Shown here piece after piece: positions 1 to 8,960 of a stretch of DNA of 64,000 nucleotides. This DNA comes from Chloroflexota bacterium (GTDB lineage: Bacteria; Chloroflexota; Limnocylindria; Limnocylindrales; CSP1-4), in NCBI GenBank assembly GCA_016191395.1, contig JACPOS010000006.1:50925-114924 (forward strand), given 5' to 3'. The stretch's first letter is position 1. Every line of letters starts with the position of its first letter. The position numbers and the translations under genes are program-made. Under the pieces are notes generated by a model, which saw only the letters and a program-made list of their open reading frames with translations, had not been told where the DNA came from and searched no databases.

Positions 1-89
1 TCTTCCCTGGTGAGCTCGCGCAGCTTCGTGGCTGCGGCGTCGCTCAGGGAGAGCACCGTCGTGTCCAGGGCTGGCTGCTGTTCGATCAT
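1..89 (-). CDS. IscA/HesB-type iron-sulfur carrier, N-terminus only
   Basis: An ATG on the reverse strand at 89 opens a frame that runs off the left edge. The 29 complete residues include LSLSDAAATKLRELTRE, the usual opening of A-type Fe-S carriers (IscA, ErpA, HesB). The three cysteines that bind the cluster would lie outside the window. Suf genes occur at the other end of the window, which fits an Fe-S assembly role. The family call rests on the N-terminus alone. Confidence 0.6.
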   Translation of the reverse strand, partial: MIEQQPALDTTVLSLSDAAATKLRELTRE

Positions 90-238
90 CGAGTGGATCC
101 CCTTCGAGGCGCGCGATTCGGTGTGGGCGGCATGAACTGGCGCAATCGTACGCAGCGCAACCGATTCCGACAACCACCCGCGTCGAAATCGATCGTACCC
201 GTCTCCCGCGGGGCGACGTTTCGGCGTCTGGGCTAAGG

Positions 239-925
239 TTGGACGTGCCGCCCCTCAACCGCATTCGGAGGCCATTGGCCACGTCCGAGTCGACTCGAGC
301 ACGCCGCTTCGCCCTGCCGGACCTCGCTGACGAGCGCACCGGAGCGTCGATCGAGGCGTTCCTCGACGGCCCCGGTGTCCGTCGGGGACGAAAGATCTCG
401 AGGGCGATTGCCGAGCCGCCGCAGGCCGACGGCGAGGCGTCGACGGCCCTCATGGCGCCGGCCGCCGCGCGGGTGCCGGGGCCACCACGGCAGTCCCCGG
501 AGCTTCGGACGCTCCCCGGGCGACTCGAGTGGAACGCGGCCCTCGCACGCGAGAGCGTCCGCGCCGCCCGCTACGCGCGACCCGCCGCAGTCGCCATCGT
601 GGAGCTCAAGCCGGATCGGCCCGGCGCGGACATCGATCCCTGGCTGCGCTCCATCGCCGGCCCCATCGCACGCGCCCTTCGCCAGGACTGCCGCGCGACC
701 GACCTCGTCGCCCGGGTGGCCAGCACGCGCTTCCAGATGCTCCTCCCCGAGACGTCAGAGGAGGGCGCGGCGACGCTGGCCGAGCGCGTCGCGGAGCAGT
801 GCCGGGCGTTGATCCAGTCGACCGGCGCACCCGTCGCGGTTCGCGTGTGCGTCGCCGGAACCGGCATTGACGACACGCTGGACGAGGCTCTCGCGCACGC
901 TCTGCGCATGATCGAGGCTGCCTGA
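239..925 (+). CDS. Degenerate GGDEF-domain protein
   Basis: A 228-residue protein, starting at TTG 239 (GTG 245 is an alternative). The first ~90 residues are arginine-, proline- and alanine-rich with no recognisable fold. Residues ~95-228 resemble a GGDEF domain: an N-terminal helix (WNAALARESVRAARYARPAA), a strand AVAIVELK, then TDLVARVASTRFQMLLPET. The GGDEF signature position reads ASTRF, so cyclase activity is unlikely. It may bind a nucleotide or act as a regulatory relic. No sensor domain or membrane segment is visible. It is divergent from the IscA-like gene. Confidence 0.5.
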   Translation: MDVPPLNRIRRPLATSESTRARRFALPDLADERTGASIEAFLDGPGVRRGRKISRAIAEPPQADGEASTALMAPAAARVPGPPRQSPELRTLPGRLEWNAALARESVRAARYARPAAVAIVELKPDRPGADIDPWLRSIAGPIARALRQDCRATDLVARVASTRFQMLLPETSEEGAATLAERVAEQCRALIQSTGAPVAVRVCVAGTGIDDTLDEALAHALRMIEAA

Positions 926-1003
926 CCGCCCCCACTTCGGAGTACCTTCGCACGTGACATTGCCGTCACGGACAATAAGGTTGCGCTGGAACCCTAGTCC
1001 GAA

Positions 1004-1066
1004 GTGGTCGTCCTGTCGGGAGGCGACGATGCGCGCAAGGCTGGGGTGTACGTTCGGATCAGTTCT
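1004..1066 (+). pseudogene. Possible serine-recombinase N-terminal remnant
   Basis: From GTG 1004 the frame reads ...DDARKAGVYVRISSN. The stretch AGVYVRIS matches the opening strand of serine recombinases, where the serine after RI is catalytic. The match ends exactly where the 142-bp repeat begins, and the frame then closes at a TGA near 1121. This looks like a decayed or rearranged recombinase whose remainder was lost at the repeat junction. The match is short, so chance similarity is possible. Confidence 0.3.
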
Positions 1067-1206
1067 AACTCAGTTGAGCAAGGACCTCTACGGTGGGTGG
1101 TCCCTCATCGAGGCGGATCCAGTTGAGTCAGTCCCGAAGGTGGTTGAGGAGCTGAGGGCAGCCCGCAAGGCACTCGAAAGGATCGCTGCCGTAATGCAGG
1201 AGCCAG
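1065..1206. repeat. 142-bp perfect direct repeat, copy 1
   Basis: Bases 1065-1206 are identical to 2726-2867. The copies flank the two-gene secreted/lipoprotein cassette. One frame is open through both copies and would encode a ~47-residue helical peptide (LTQLSKDLYGGW... to ...RIAAVMQEP) with different neighbours on each side. The octamer CAGTTGAG occurs twice inside each copy (1071 and 1120 here). Origin is unknown: a duplicated gene end, a recombination scar, or the border of an integrated unit. Confidence 0.95.
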
Positions 1207-1335
1207 CCACAGATAAGCGGCCCTCCTCAGACCCGCCCTCGGCGCGTGGCCCACATCAAGGGTTCTGCCGGGTTGTGCTTCTGCAGAAACACGCCGACGG
1301 TTGCCCCCATCGTTCAACACATGGGAGGAAGATCA

Positions 1336-2187
1336 ATGAAACGACCCGGCGTAAGCTCCACCGTTGCCCTTGCCTTTGCCGCGACAGTCCTAGTTGCCCC
1401 AGCACCGACCCTCGCGGCCGAGGGTCCGGTCGGGCTGTCGTCGGCCCAAGTGTCCAGCCTCCTCGACTCGATGCCGGCGGATGAAAGGGCGATACGTTCC
1501 TCCGAGCTCTTGGGCGGCAGCCGCGTCCTGCTCGGCTATGTGCAGATGTGGGTCGCACCCGACGGTTCCGGCTCGAAGCAATCCGTGACCACGACGTCCG
1601 GGACGCGGACAACCACAAGCTCGAGGTCGAAGCTCAGCGGGAAGTCCGCGACGGATGGGGTCTCGACATCGGGCTTTGGGGAGTTCGTCTACAACGGCCT
1701 CTACATCTCAATTTCGGTGGAGTGGGACTCGTCCATTCGTTCGGAGTACCGGTATCCGGTGACGGCATACTTCGACTGGCAGGGCACCGGTCAACCTTGG
1801 AATGGCCGTACGGGAACCGACGGTCTGGCCGTGTACTGGGGGAACCAACTGGCTTTGCTGGGTGACTTTTTCTGGGGCAAGTATCGAGACGGCTCGAACC
1901 TCCAGAACCTGTCCCGGTCGTCGGCGCCGCCAAACCAGGGCGTCGGCTGGAAGTTCTGGGAAGCGAAAGCCAACTCTCCTTTCGGCTCGATCGCCGACTA
2001 TGGCTACATGAACGTGACCGCGGCGCGAGCAAACTTCACCAATTTCATCACCAACTTCACGGTGGAATACATCCACACCTGGGCGACCAACAACTACACG
2101 TTCCTATGGGGCGCCGGACCGTCAGTTTCCTTCACCCCGTCGTCGAGCTCCGAGTCAATCAACGCATCGGCCAGTATTCGAACATGA
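1336..2187 (+). CDS. Secreted protein of unknown function
   Basis: A 283-residue protein. The start ATG 1336 follows the strong ribosome binding site GGGAGGAA (1323-1330) and opens a signal peptide: MKRPG, hydrophobic core ALAFAATVLVAP, AxA-type cleavage site TLAAEG. After a Ser/Thr-rich segment (residues ~75-105) the protein is rich in aromatics, Asn and Gly (WDWQGTGQPWNG, YIHTWATNNYTFLWG), typical of extracellular beta-rich proteins. I do not recognise a family. GC content is lower than in the surrounding catabolic genes. Its stop overlaps the start of the next gene (ATGA), so the two are co-translated. Confidence 0.75.
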   Translation: MKRPGVSSTVALAFAATVLVAPAPTLAAEGPVGLSSAQVSSLLDSMPADERAIRSSELLGGSRVLLGYVQMWVAPDGSGSKQSVTTTSGTRTTTSSRSKLSGKSATDGVSTSGFGEFVYNGLYISISVEWDSSIRSEYRYPVTAYFDWQGTGQPWNGRTGTDGLAVYWGNQLALLGDFFWGKYRDGSNLQNLSRSSAPPNQGVGWKFWEAKANSPFGSIADYGYMNVTAARANFTNFITNFTVEYIHTWATNNYTFLWGAGPSVSFTPSSSSESINASASIRT

Positions 2188-2630
2188 GGCGCTTGATTAT
2201 CGGCGCGATCGCGCTCGTGCTGTCCGGCTGCACCCTCTTCCCCACGCCTTCGCCGCCGCCGCCGGTCCTGCTTGTGTCGGTCGATACCCCCGACGGAACG
2301 ATCGGGGTCTTCAAGAACGAGCGTGGAGTCCATCTGTGGCTGGTCAATCAGGACACTGGCGCGCAGAAGGTGACGCCGACTCCAACCGTCCACCTCTTCA
2401 CGTTGGGTGGAGAGACCGGTCGCACCTACAATTCGTTCGTGTTCGGGGCGGCTCCACCCGGGGCAGCCAGGGTTGAACTGGCAGGTCTCCAGGCCATCGG
2501 CGGTGAGGTGAAGGGCGGGGTCTACATACTCGCCCTCCGCGACAAGAGCATTCTTCCGACCCAACTCAACTGGAAGTTCGTGACTGAATTCGGTGCCGTC
2601 GTGGTGCAAGGCTCGAACATCACGGACTAG
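2184..2630 (+). CDS. Small lipoprotein of unknown function
   Basis: A 148-residue protein whose ATG overlaps the previous stop. The N-terminus is a lipoprotein signal, MRRLIIGAIALVLSGC, with lipobox LSGC, followed by a proline-rich linker (PTPSPPPP). The rest looks like a small beta-sandwich (LLVSVDTPDGTIGVFKNERG, VHLWLVNQD). It is probably membrane-anchored on the outer face and may work with the upstream secreted protein. No family is recognised. Confidence 0.75.
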   Translation: MRRLIIGAIALVLSGCTLFPTPSPPPPVLLVSVDTPDGTIGVFKNERGVHLWLVNQDTGAQKVTPTPTVHLFTLGGETGRTYNSFVFGAAPPGAARVELAGLQAIGGEVKGGVYILALRDKSILPTQLNWKFVTEFGAVVVQGSNITD

Positions 2631-3151
2631 AGCAACGTTGAACGGGCGGCCCGGCTCCAATGAGCGGGTCGCCCTCATACGCACGAGGCGGTCGGCGGAG
2701 ATCACCTAGGAGGCCGTTCCCGTTCCTAACTCAGTTGAGCAAGGACCTCTACGGTGGGTGGTCCCTCATCGAGGCGGATCCAGTTGAGTCAGTCCCGAAG
2801 GTGGTTGAGGAGCTGAGGGCAGCCCGCAAGGCACTCGAAAGGATCGCTGCCGTAATGCAGGAGCCAGGATCAGACGCCTCCCGCAGCATGAGATCGGGGC
2901 GGATTGACGCGCGGGCCTGTGACCTTCACCAACGCTATGTGAGCCGAGGGTTTCTGTCGCGTAGCCACCTGGTGAATGCTGGTCACTGGCAATCGGACCG
3001 TCGGGCGGGAGCGCACGCTCAGAAGGCCACCAATTGCATGGCCAAGGGCTGCCTAGATAGTCGCCAAACGACTTGATGGCGGGAAGTTGGTGACGAGTAT
3101 TCGTCCGGGGCATAGACGGCAGGAATCGCGAGCCGGGGTCTCGGCCCGAGA
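2631..3151. other. Intergenic stretch with repeat copy 2
   Basis: Contains the second 142-bp repeat (2726-2867). The remaining ~280 bp before the end of the thiolase gene hold no supported gene. Immediately after the thiolase stop (reverse strand) lies the palindrome GTCTC-GGCCC-GAGAC (about 3139-3153), possibly a weak terminator without a T-run. Confidence 0.45.
2726..2867. repeat. 142-bp perfect direct repeat, copy 2
   Basis: Identical base for base to 1065-1206, in the same orientation, offset by 1661 bp. Sequence on both sides of the two copies differs. The space between copies holds exactly the secreted-protein and lipoprotein genes, so the repeat delimits a cassette that recombination between copies could delete or amplify. 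Confidence 0.95.
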
Positions 3152-4393
<1,242 letters not shown>

Positions 4394-4415
4394 CGTGCGT
4401 TACCCCAGGCCGGCC

Positions 4416-5039
4416 TCAGGGCAGCTTCGAGAAGACCTCGTTCAGCTGCGCGTCGGTGATCGCCTCGCCACCAACCGCGAAGACGACGTCCTGGGCTGCG
4501 TACACATAGCTCGTGCCGGAGTCGTCGTTCGGGACGACCTTCTTCACCGACTTGCCGCTGATGGTCACGGTCGTGATCGCGGCCTCGTTCAGCTGCCCGT
4601 AGGCATCGAACAGGGCCTTGAACGTCTTGTCACCCGGGACGCCGGCCACCTTGAAGCCGATGATCGTGACGCCGGCGGCACCGCCGTACGCGACGCTCAT
4701 GTCGGCCGGGGTCTTGCCGACCGCGGTCAGCATCGCCTCCAGCTCCGGAGCCGAGCCGATCCCCATGAACTCCTGGCCCGAGACGCTGAGGATGGACACC
4801 GTCTCGGTGCCGATCGTCTTCGGGAACAGGTCCTCCAGCTTCTTGTCCGCGTGGAAGGACGAGGTGTCGAAGGACGGCTGGCCCGCGCTCGTCGCGCCGG
4901 GGGCCTGCGTGGCGGGCGCCTGCGTGGCGGGCGCCTGCGTCGCCGGCGCGGTCGTGGCGGTCCCACTGCCGCATGCGGCAACAACGACGGCGAGAGCGGC
5001 GAGAGCGGCAAGCGGGCCGGCTGCGGTTCGTGCGGTCAT
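4416..5039 (-). CDS. Predicted lipoprotein with APATQ repeats
   Basis: A 207-residue protein. The start at 5039 is chosen because it follows GGAGGG at good spacing and opens a lipoprotein signal (MTARTAAGPLAALAALAVVVAACGSG, lipobox VAAC, read across residues 1-26). A low-complexity linker contains three APATQ pentapeptides encoded by a 15-bp tandem repeat near 4903-4948. The mature part (about residues 60-207) contains alternating strands such as VSILSVSGQEFMG and VTIIGFKVAG and no known catalytic motif. It is a cell-surface protein of unknown function lying between paaH and the thiolase. Confidence 0.7.
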   Translation of the reverse strand: MTARTAAGPLAALAALAVVVAACGSGTATTAPATQAPATQAPATQAPGATSAGQPSFDTSSFHADKKLEDLFPKTIGTETVSILSVSGQEFMGIGSAPELEAMLTAVGKTPADMSVAYGGAAGVTIIGFKVAGVPGDKTFKALFDAYGQLNEAAITTVTISGKSVKKVVPNDDSGTSYVYAAQDVVFAVGGEAITDAQLNEVFSKLP

Positions 5040-5095
5040 GGGGTCCCTCCGGTGTCCGAGTTCGAGGAGCGTTCGTGCGGATCGTACGCGAGGCT

Positions 5096-6295
5096 TCACA
5101 TCGCCGCTCTCGCCGCGCGAAGCAGGGGCAGCGCGGGACGGAACGTGTCCGCATCCTCGTCACTGAGCGCGTCGAGCATGACGACGACCTCGTGGACGCC
5201 GGTCCTGGCGGCCCACTCGAACGGACCAAACGGGTGGCTTGCGCCGAGCCGCATCGCGCGATCGATGTCATCGGGGCTCGCGACGCCGTCACCCGCGGCG
5301 CGATAGGCCTCGTTGACGATCGCCAGGACCACGCGCTCCGCCAGCGCCGAGGGATCGAGCGGCGGCGCCTGGCCAGCCCCGTTGCGAATCTCGCCCGCGA
5401 ACCGCGCCGCGGGCCCGGTGAAGCGACCTTCGGCGTACCGGTAGAAGCCCTCGCCGCTCTTGCGGCCGAGGCGACCGGCCGCGACGAGCTGCTCCTGGAT
5501 CGGCGAGGGCCGGAACCGCGGTGGCCGCCCGAACGCCTCGAAGAGGCCGCGGGCGGCGGCGAGATTCACGTCGATGCCGATCAGGTCCATGAGCGCGAAC
5601 GGGCCCATCGGGAAGCCGGCCTCGACGAGCGCACGATCGATCGTCTCGATCGACCCGGAACCGGATCGCAGGAGGCGCAACGATTCCAGCGTGAACGGCC
5701 GGTTCACCCTGTTCACGATGAACCCCGGGGCATCTGTGACCCGGATTGCCGTCTTGCCCCAGCCCTCGACGATGCTCGCCGCCTGCTCCACCGCCCACGG
5801 TGCGCTCCGCAGTCCCGCGACGACCTCGACGAGCGGCAGCACCGGCGCCGGATTGAAGAAGTGGAGACCCACCACGCGCTCCGGCCGGCCGACCTGCTCG
5901 GCGATCTTCGTGACCGAGAGGGCACTCGTGTTCGTGGCCAGGATCGTGTCGTCGGCCGCGGCATCATCGAGCTCCGCGAACACCGCCCGCTTCAGCTCGA
6001 GGTCCTCCAGTGCGGCCTCGATGACGAGCTGGACGCCATCGGTCGCCTCCGCCGGCGTGCCCGCGATGCCGAGGCGGGCCAGATAGCCGGCAACGAAGCC
6101 GTCCCGCTGGGCGGGGTCCGGGACGGCTTTCGCCGAGCGCCGGGTGAGGCCGTCCGCGATGCGGCGTCGTGCCGCATCCAGCGCACCCGGAATAGGGTCG
6201 GTGAGCACCACGTCCCAGCCGCCCTCGAGGGCCACCTGCGCGATGCCCGCGCCCATCGTCCCGACGCCGATCACGGCGAGCCTAGCGCGGTCCAT
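5096..6295 (-). CDS. paaH: 3-hydroxyacyl-CoA dehydrogenase
   Basis: A 399-residue NAD-dependent dehydrogenase. The N-terminal Rossmann fold opens with LAVIGVGTMGAGIAQ (GxGxxG). The family motif LATNTSALSVTKIA is followed by GLHFFNPAPVLPLVEVV, which contains the catalytic histidine region, and then NRVNRPF and GFPMGPFALMDLIGID from the C-terminal dimerisation domains. Two 3HCDH C-terminal repeats explain the length. In the phenylacetate pathway PaaH oxidises 3-hydroxyadipyl-CoA to 3-oxoadipyl-CoA, the substrate of the nearby thiolase. It is divergent from the MBL hydrolase gene across a shared palindromic promoter. Confidence 0.88.
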   Translation of the reverse strand: MDRARLAVIGVGTMGAGIAQVALEGGWDVVLTDPIPGALDAARRRIADGLTRRSAKAVPDPAQRDGFVAGYLARLGIAGTPAEATDGVQLVIEAALEDLELKRAVFAELDDAAADDTILATNTSALSVTKIAEQVGRPERVVGLHFFNPAPVLPLVEVVAGLRSAPWAVEQAASIVEGWGKTAIRVTDAPGFIVNRVNRPFTLESLRLLRSGSGSIETIDRALVEAGFPMGPFALMDLIGIDVNLAAARGLFEAFGRPPRFRPSPIQEQLVAAGRLGRKSGEGFYRYAEGRFTGPAARFAGEIRNGAGQAPPLDPSALAERVVLAIVNEAYRAAGDGVASPDDIDRAMRLGASHPFGPFEWAARTGVHEVVVMLDALSDEDADTFRPALPLLRAARAAM

Positions 6296-6391
6296 CCGCA
6301 GACGGTACCCCGTCTCCGGCCGCGGGAGGCGCGTTTCAGGCGGGTGCCACGCTGAGAGCCGATGCTCGCCGACGCCGAGGACCAGGGCCGG

Positions 6392-6426
6392 CTATATCGT
6401 ACGCAGTATAGTGTATGGCGATATAG
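6392..6426. promoter_or_regulatory. Divergent promoter with 8-bp inverted repeat
   Basis: Arms CTATATCG (6392-6399) and CGATATAG (6419-6426) are perfect inverted repeats separated by 19 bp. Between them lie TATAGT (6407-6412) on the plus strand and TATACT (6411-6406) on the minus strand, both good -10 candidates. The AT-rich patch stands out from the GC-rich surroundings. It lies between paaH (start 6295) and the MBL gene (start 6443) and probably serves both. The palindrome differs from the one upstream of tetR, so a different regulator may bind. Confidence 0.55.
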
Positions 6427-6442
6427 GAGACGGAGGCGCATC

Positions 6443-7309
6443 ATGCGCGCCGATGGACGACCACGGGTGAGCACGCCCTCTTCGCCTCGTCCCGGCGAGC
6501 CCGGCGGGCCATGGCTGGAGCTCGCGGATCGGGTCTTCACGAAGCGCTACGTCTTCTACGACCAGCAGATCGGCGTGGTCCTCGGCGACGGCGAGGCGCT
6601 CGTCATCGACACGCGGCTGACGCATCGCCAGGGCCGCGAGATCCTCGAGGACCTCCGCGCGATCACGACTGATCCTGTCTCGATCGTCGTGAACACCCAC
6701 TGGCACAACGACCACTCGTTCGGGAATCACGTCTTCCGCCCGACGACGATCTGGGGCCACCGGCGGACGCCGCCCATGCTCCTCGAACGCGGTCCAGGAT
6801 CGCGGACGTCGGCGTCGGAGCGGATGCCGGGCCTCGCGGCGGACCTCGGCGAGGTCGTCCTCGACCCGCCCGACCGCGTCTTCGAGGAGACCGCGAGGAT
6901 CGAGGTCGGCGGTCGCCGCGTCGAGCTGCGGTATCTCGGACGCGGCCACACGGACACGGACATCGTGATCGAGGTCCCGGACGCCGCCGTGCTCTTCGCC
7001 GGCGACCTGCTGGAGGCGGGCGCGACCCCGTACTTCGGCGACGGCTACCCGCTGGACTGGCCGGAGACCGCGTCGCGCGTCCTGGAGCTGGTGCGCGGGC
7101 CCGTCGTGCCCGGACACGGGGCAGTCGGCGACCGCGCGTTCGTCGAGGACCAGCTGACCGCGTTCCTCGCCATCGCCCGGCTCGGACGGGAGGTCCACGA
7201 AGGCCGGATAACGTTCGAGGACGCGGTGGCGGCGTCGCCGTTCGATGCGAAGACGTCCGTCGAACCCCTGGAGCGCACGCTCGCGCAGCTCCGAGGCGAG
7301 CTGGGCTGA
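6443..7309 (+). CDS. MBL-fold metal-dependent hydrolase
   Basis: A 288-residue protein. ATG 6443 is preceded by GGAGACGGAGG (6427-6437), so it is preferred over an upstream frame extension. The metal site is clear: NTHWHNDHSFGN gives HxHxDH around residues 77-82, GRGHTDTD supplies a further His, FAGDLLEAG the bridging Asp and VPGHG the last His. It hydrolyses an unknown ester, thioester or lactam. Its position among paa genes suggests cleavage of a dead-end CoA ester or ring-opened product, but this is inference. It converges on paaD with a 3-bp gap. Confidence 0.8.
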   Translation: MRADGRPRVSTPSSPRPGEPGGPWLELADRVFTKRYVFYDQQIGVVLGDGEALVIDTRLTHRQGREILEDLRAITTDPVSIVVNTHWHNDHSFGNHVFRPTTIWGHRRTPPMLLERGPGSRTSASERMPGLAADLGEVVLDPPDRVFEETARIEVGGRRVELRYLGRGHTDTDIVIEVPDAAVLFAGDLLEAGATPYFGDGYPLDWPETASRVLELVRGPVVPGHGAVGDRAFVEDQLTAFLAIARLGREVHEGRITFEDAVAASPFDAKTSVEPLERTLAQLRGELG

Positions 7310-7312
7310 GCC

Positions 7313-7834
7313 TCAGACGGGCTTGAACGCCTCGAACGCCTGCAGGCAATCCGGGCAGTGGCGGATGGACCGGCACTGCGTGGGCCCGAAGACGTTCTCC
7401 AGCGTCGTCCGCAGGGAGCCGCACCAGGGGCAGGCGACGGGGGCGGCCGCGGCGTCGAGCATCGGCAGGCCGCGACCCGGGCGACTGGGTGGTGGCGGCG
7501 CGAAGCCGGAGCCACGGAGCTTCTCGCGGCCCGCAGGCGTGATGCGGTCGGACGACCACGGCGTCGCGAAGGAGACCTCGACGCGCACGGCCCGGCCGAA
7601 CTCGCGGCCGAGGCCCGCCAGGCCCGCGGTCGCGGCGTCGCGGATCACCTCGAGTGCCGGGCAGCCCACGAAGGTGGGCAGGAGCTCCACCTCGATCGCG
7701 TCCGGCCGAACGTCGATCGCGCCGATCATCCCCAGCTCCACGATGGAGACCGTCGGGATCTCCGGGTCGGCGACGCCATCGAGGGCGGCCGTGACGAGGC
7801 TCGCCGTGAGTGCGCGCGGTGCGGCCATCACCAT
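7313..7834 (-). CDS. paaD: Phenylacetyl-CoA epoxidase maturation protein PaaD
   Basis: A 173-residue protein. Residues ~10-100 are a MIP18/DUF59 domain (VADPEIPTVSIVELGMIG, LLPTFVGCPALEVIRDA), and the C-terminus carries a metal-binding CPWCGS...CRSIRHCPDC ribbon as in PaaD. The family is thought to mature the Fe centres of the epoxidase. ATG 7834 follows GGAGG at 10 nt, and a second ATG at 7828 overlaps the paaC stop (TGATG). It is the last gene of the tetR-NTF2-paaABCD operon. Confidence 0.88.
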   Translation of the reverse strand: MVMAAPRALTASLVTAALDGVADPEIPTVSIVELGMIGAIDVRPDAIEVELLPTFVGCPALEVIRDAATAGLAGLGREFGRAVRVEVSFATPWSSDRITPAGREKLRGSGFAPPPPSRPGRGLPMLDAAAAPVACPWCGSLRTTLENVFGPTQCRSIRHCPDCLQAFEAFKPV

Positions 7835-8607
7835 GTCGCGCCGTCCTCCGACCGGCGGACGGCGGTGAACTCGCCCCAGAGCCAGCGGAAGCTCTCCGAG
7901 TGACCCTCGCGCCCGTCGGCCGGCGGCGGCGCATGCGGCGGGAGGGCAAGCCCGAGGGGCACGAGCACGGTCGTCATGTCGGCGCGCCATGCCGCATCCG
8001 CCTCAGCGAGCGTCCGCGTGAGGATCCCCGCCTCGATGAGCGCCCGCTCGCCGGCGAGCGGGGTGAACACGCTCGACGCGTCCGGGCCAAGGGCGGCCAG
8101 GGCCGCCTCGAGCCGGCGGCGCGGCACGGGACCGCCGCGAGCCAGCCGATCGATCCACGCCACGAGGTGCATCCGGTGATAGCGCTCCTCGCGACGGAGC
8201 TTCTCGACGAGGTCCGCCAGTGGCCGGTACCCGGTCCCGATGGACGCGAGCCTCGCCTCGTCGGCCAGCTCGTACACGAAGCGTCGCGCGATGGTGTCCG
8301 CCCAGTCGCCCCGGGCGTGGTCGAGGAGGCGGGCGTGGCGGTACTCGTGGGGCTCCCGGTCGTACGCCAGCGCGTCCTCGTCACGGCCGTCTGCCAGCAC
8401 GCCGGCGAGCAGCTGGTACAGGGCGCGTGCGTGGCCGAGCTCGTCCTGGGAGATGGAGCTGATCGCGACGTCCTCCTCGAGGAGCGGCGCGATGCCGGTC
8501 CACTCGGAATCCGTGAAACCGCTCACGAACTCGTCGTCTGCCGTCGTGAGGAGGAGCTCCGCCAGCGCCGCCCGGGTCCCGGGCGCGATCGCGGCCGCGA
8601 CGCTCAC
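7828..8607 (-). CDS. paaC: Phenylacetyl-CoA epoxidase structural subunit PaaC
   Basis: A 259-residue protein from GTG 8607, which overlaps the paaB stop (GTGA). It has the ferritin-like fold of PaaC: LLLTTADDEFVSGFTDSEW, ISQDELGHARALYQLLAG, REERYHRMHLVAWIDRLA. PaaC pairs with PaaA in the 1,2-epoxidase heteromer but lacks a full di-iron site in the family. Translational coupling to paaB and paaD indicates stoichiometric production. Confidence 0.9.
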   Translation of the reverse strand: MSVAAAIAPGTRAALAELLLTTADDEFVSGFTDSEWTGIAPLLEEDVAISSISQDELGHARALYQLLAGVLADGRDEDALAYDREPHEYRHARLLDHARGDWADTIARRFVYELADEARLASIGTGYRPLADLVEKLRREERYHRMHLVAWIDRLARGGPVPRRRLEAALAALGPDASSVFTPLAGERALIEAGILTRTLAEADAAWRADMTTVLVPLGLALPPHAPPPADGREGHSESFRWLWGEFTAVRRSEDGATW

Positions 8608-8960
8608 GCCTCGCCCTCGGTACGGCGCCCGCCCGTTCGGTCGTGGCCGGTCGCTCGAGCGGGGGGCTTGACCGTGCCGGCCCGCGCTCGCGCCGCGGTC
8701 AGCTTGTCGCGCATCACGTAGCCGCCCGGCTTCTTGAACGAGCGATCCAGGGGCGGATTGAGGAGGTCCTCGTCCTCGAGGACCACGATGTCCGCACGGC
8801 GGACGACCCACAGCCGGGTGCTCTCGTTGCGCCGGGAGAACATCTCGCGTGCGTAGTGGAGCGCGAGCTCCGGGTCGGGCGCGAGCACGTTGCCGCCGTG
8901 GCGCATCGGGTCCCCGTCCTTCGCCTGCTGGAAGACCTCATAGGCCTCGAGCTCGCCCAT
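8604..8960 (-). CDS. paaB: Phenylacetyl-CoA epoxidase subunit PaaB
   Basis: A 118-residue protein whose ATG 8960 shares a base with the paaA stop (TGATG). The conserved PaaB core is present: YEVFQQAKDGDPMRHGGNV, LHYAREMFSRRNESTRLWV, NPPLDRSFKKPGGYVMRDKL. The C-terminus is extended by ~25 basic residues (ARATGHDRTGGRR). PaaB bridges PaaAC dimers in the multicomponent epoxidase. Confidence 0.92.
   Translation of the reverse strand: MGELEAYEVFQQAKDGDPMRHGGNVLAPDPELALHYAREMFSRRNESTRLWVVRRADIVVLEDEDLLNPPLDRSFKKPGGYVMRDKLTAARARAGTVKPPARATGHDRTGGRRTEGEA

Larger units (their letters stand above)
926..1335. other. Intergenic stretch with recombinase relic and repeat copy 1
   Basis: This stretch holds no intact gene. 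It contains a short frame resembling a serine-recombinase N-terminus (1004-1066) that runs straight into the first copy of a 142-bp direct repeat (1065-1206), then about 120 bp without recognisable features before the ribosome binding site GGGAGGAA at 1323-1330. Confidence 0.5.

Noticed and set aside
954..1484. The long open frame crossing repeat copy 1 as a single protein gene
   Set aside because: The frame joins unrelated sequence on both sides of the repeat, has no ribosome site, and overlaps the signal peptide of the real secreted-protein gene.
2094..2705. A minus-strand frame over the small lipoprotein gene
   Set aside because: The plus-strand gene has a lipobox, a coupled start and plausible composition; the reverse frame does not.
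4903..4948. A short tandem repeat as a CRISPR-like array
   Set aside because: The 15-bp units are adjacent without spacers and encode the APATQ linker of a lipoprotein.
4973..6355. A 460-residue plus-strand open frame antisense to paaH
   Set aside because: It is a GC-driven shadow frame; paaH on the minus strand has all family motifs and the plus frame has arginine-rich, low-complexity sequence without homology.
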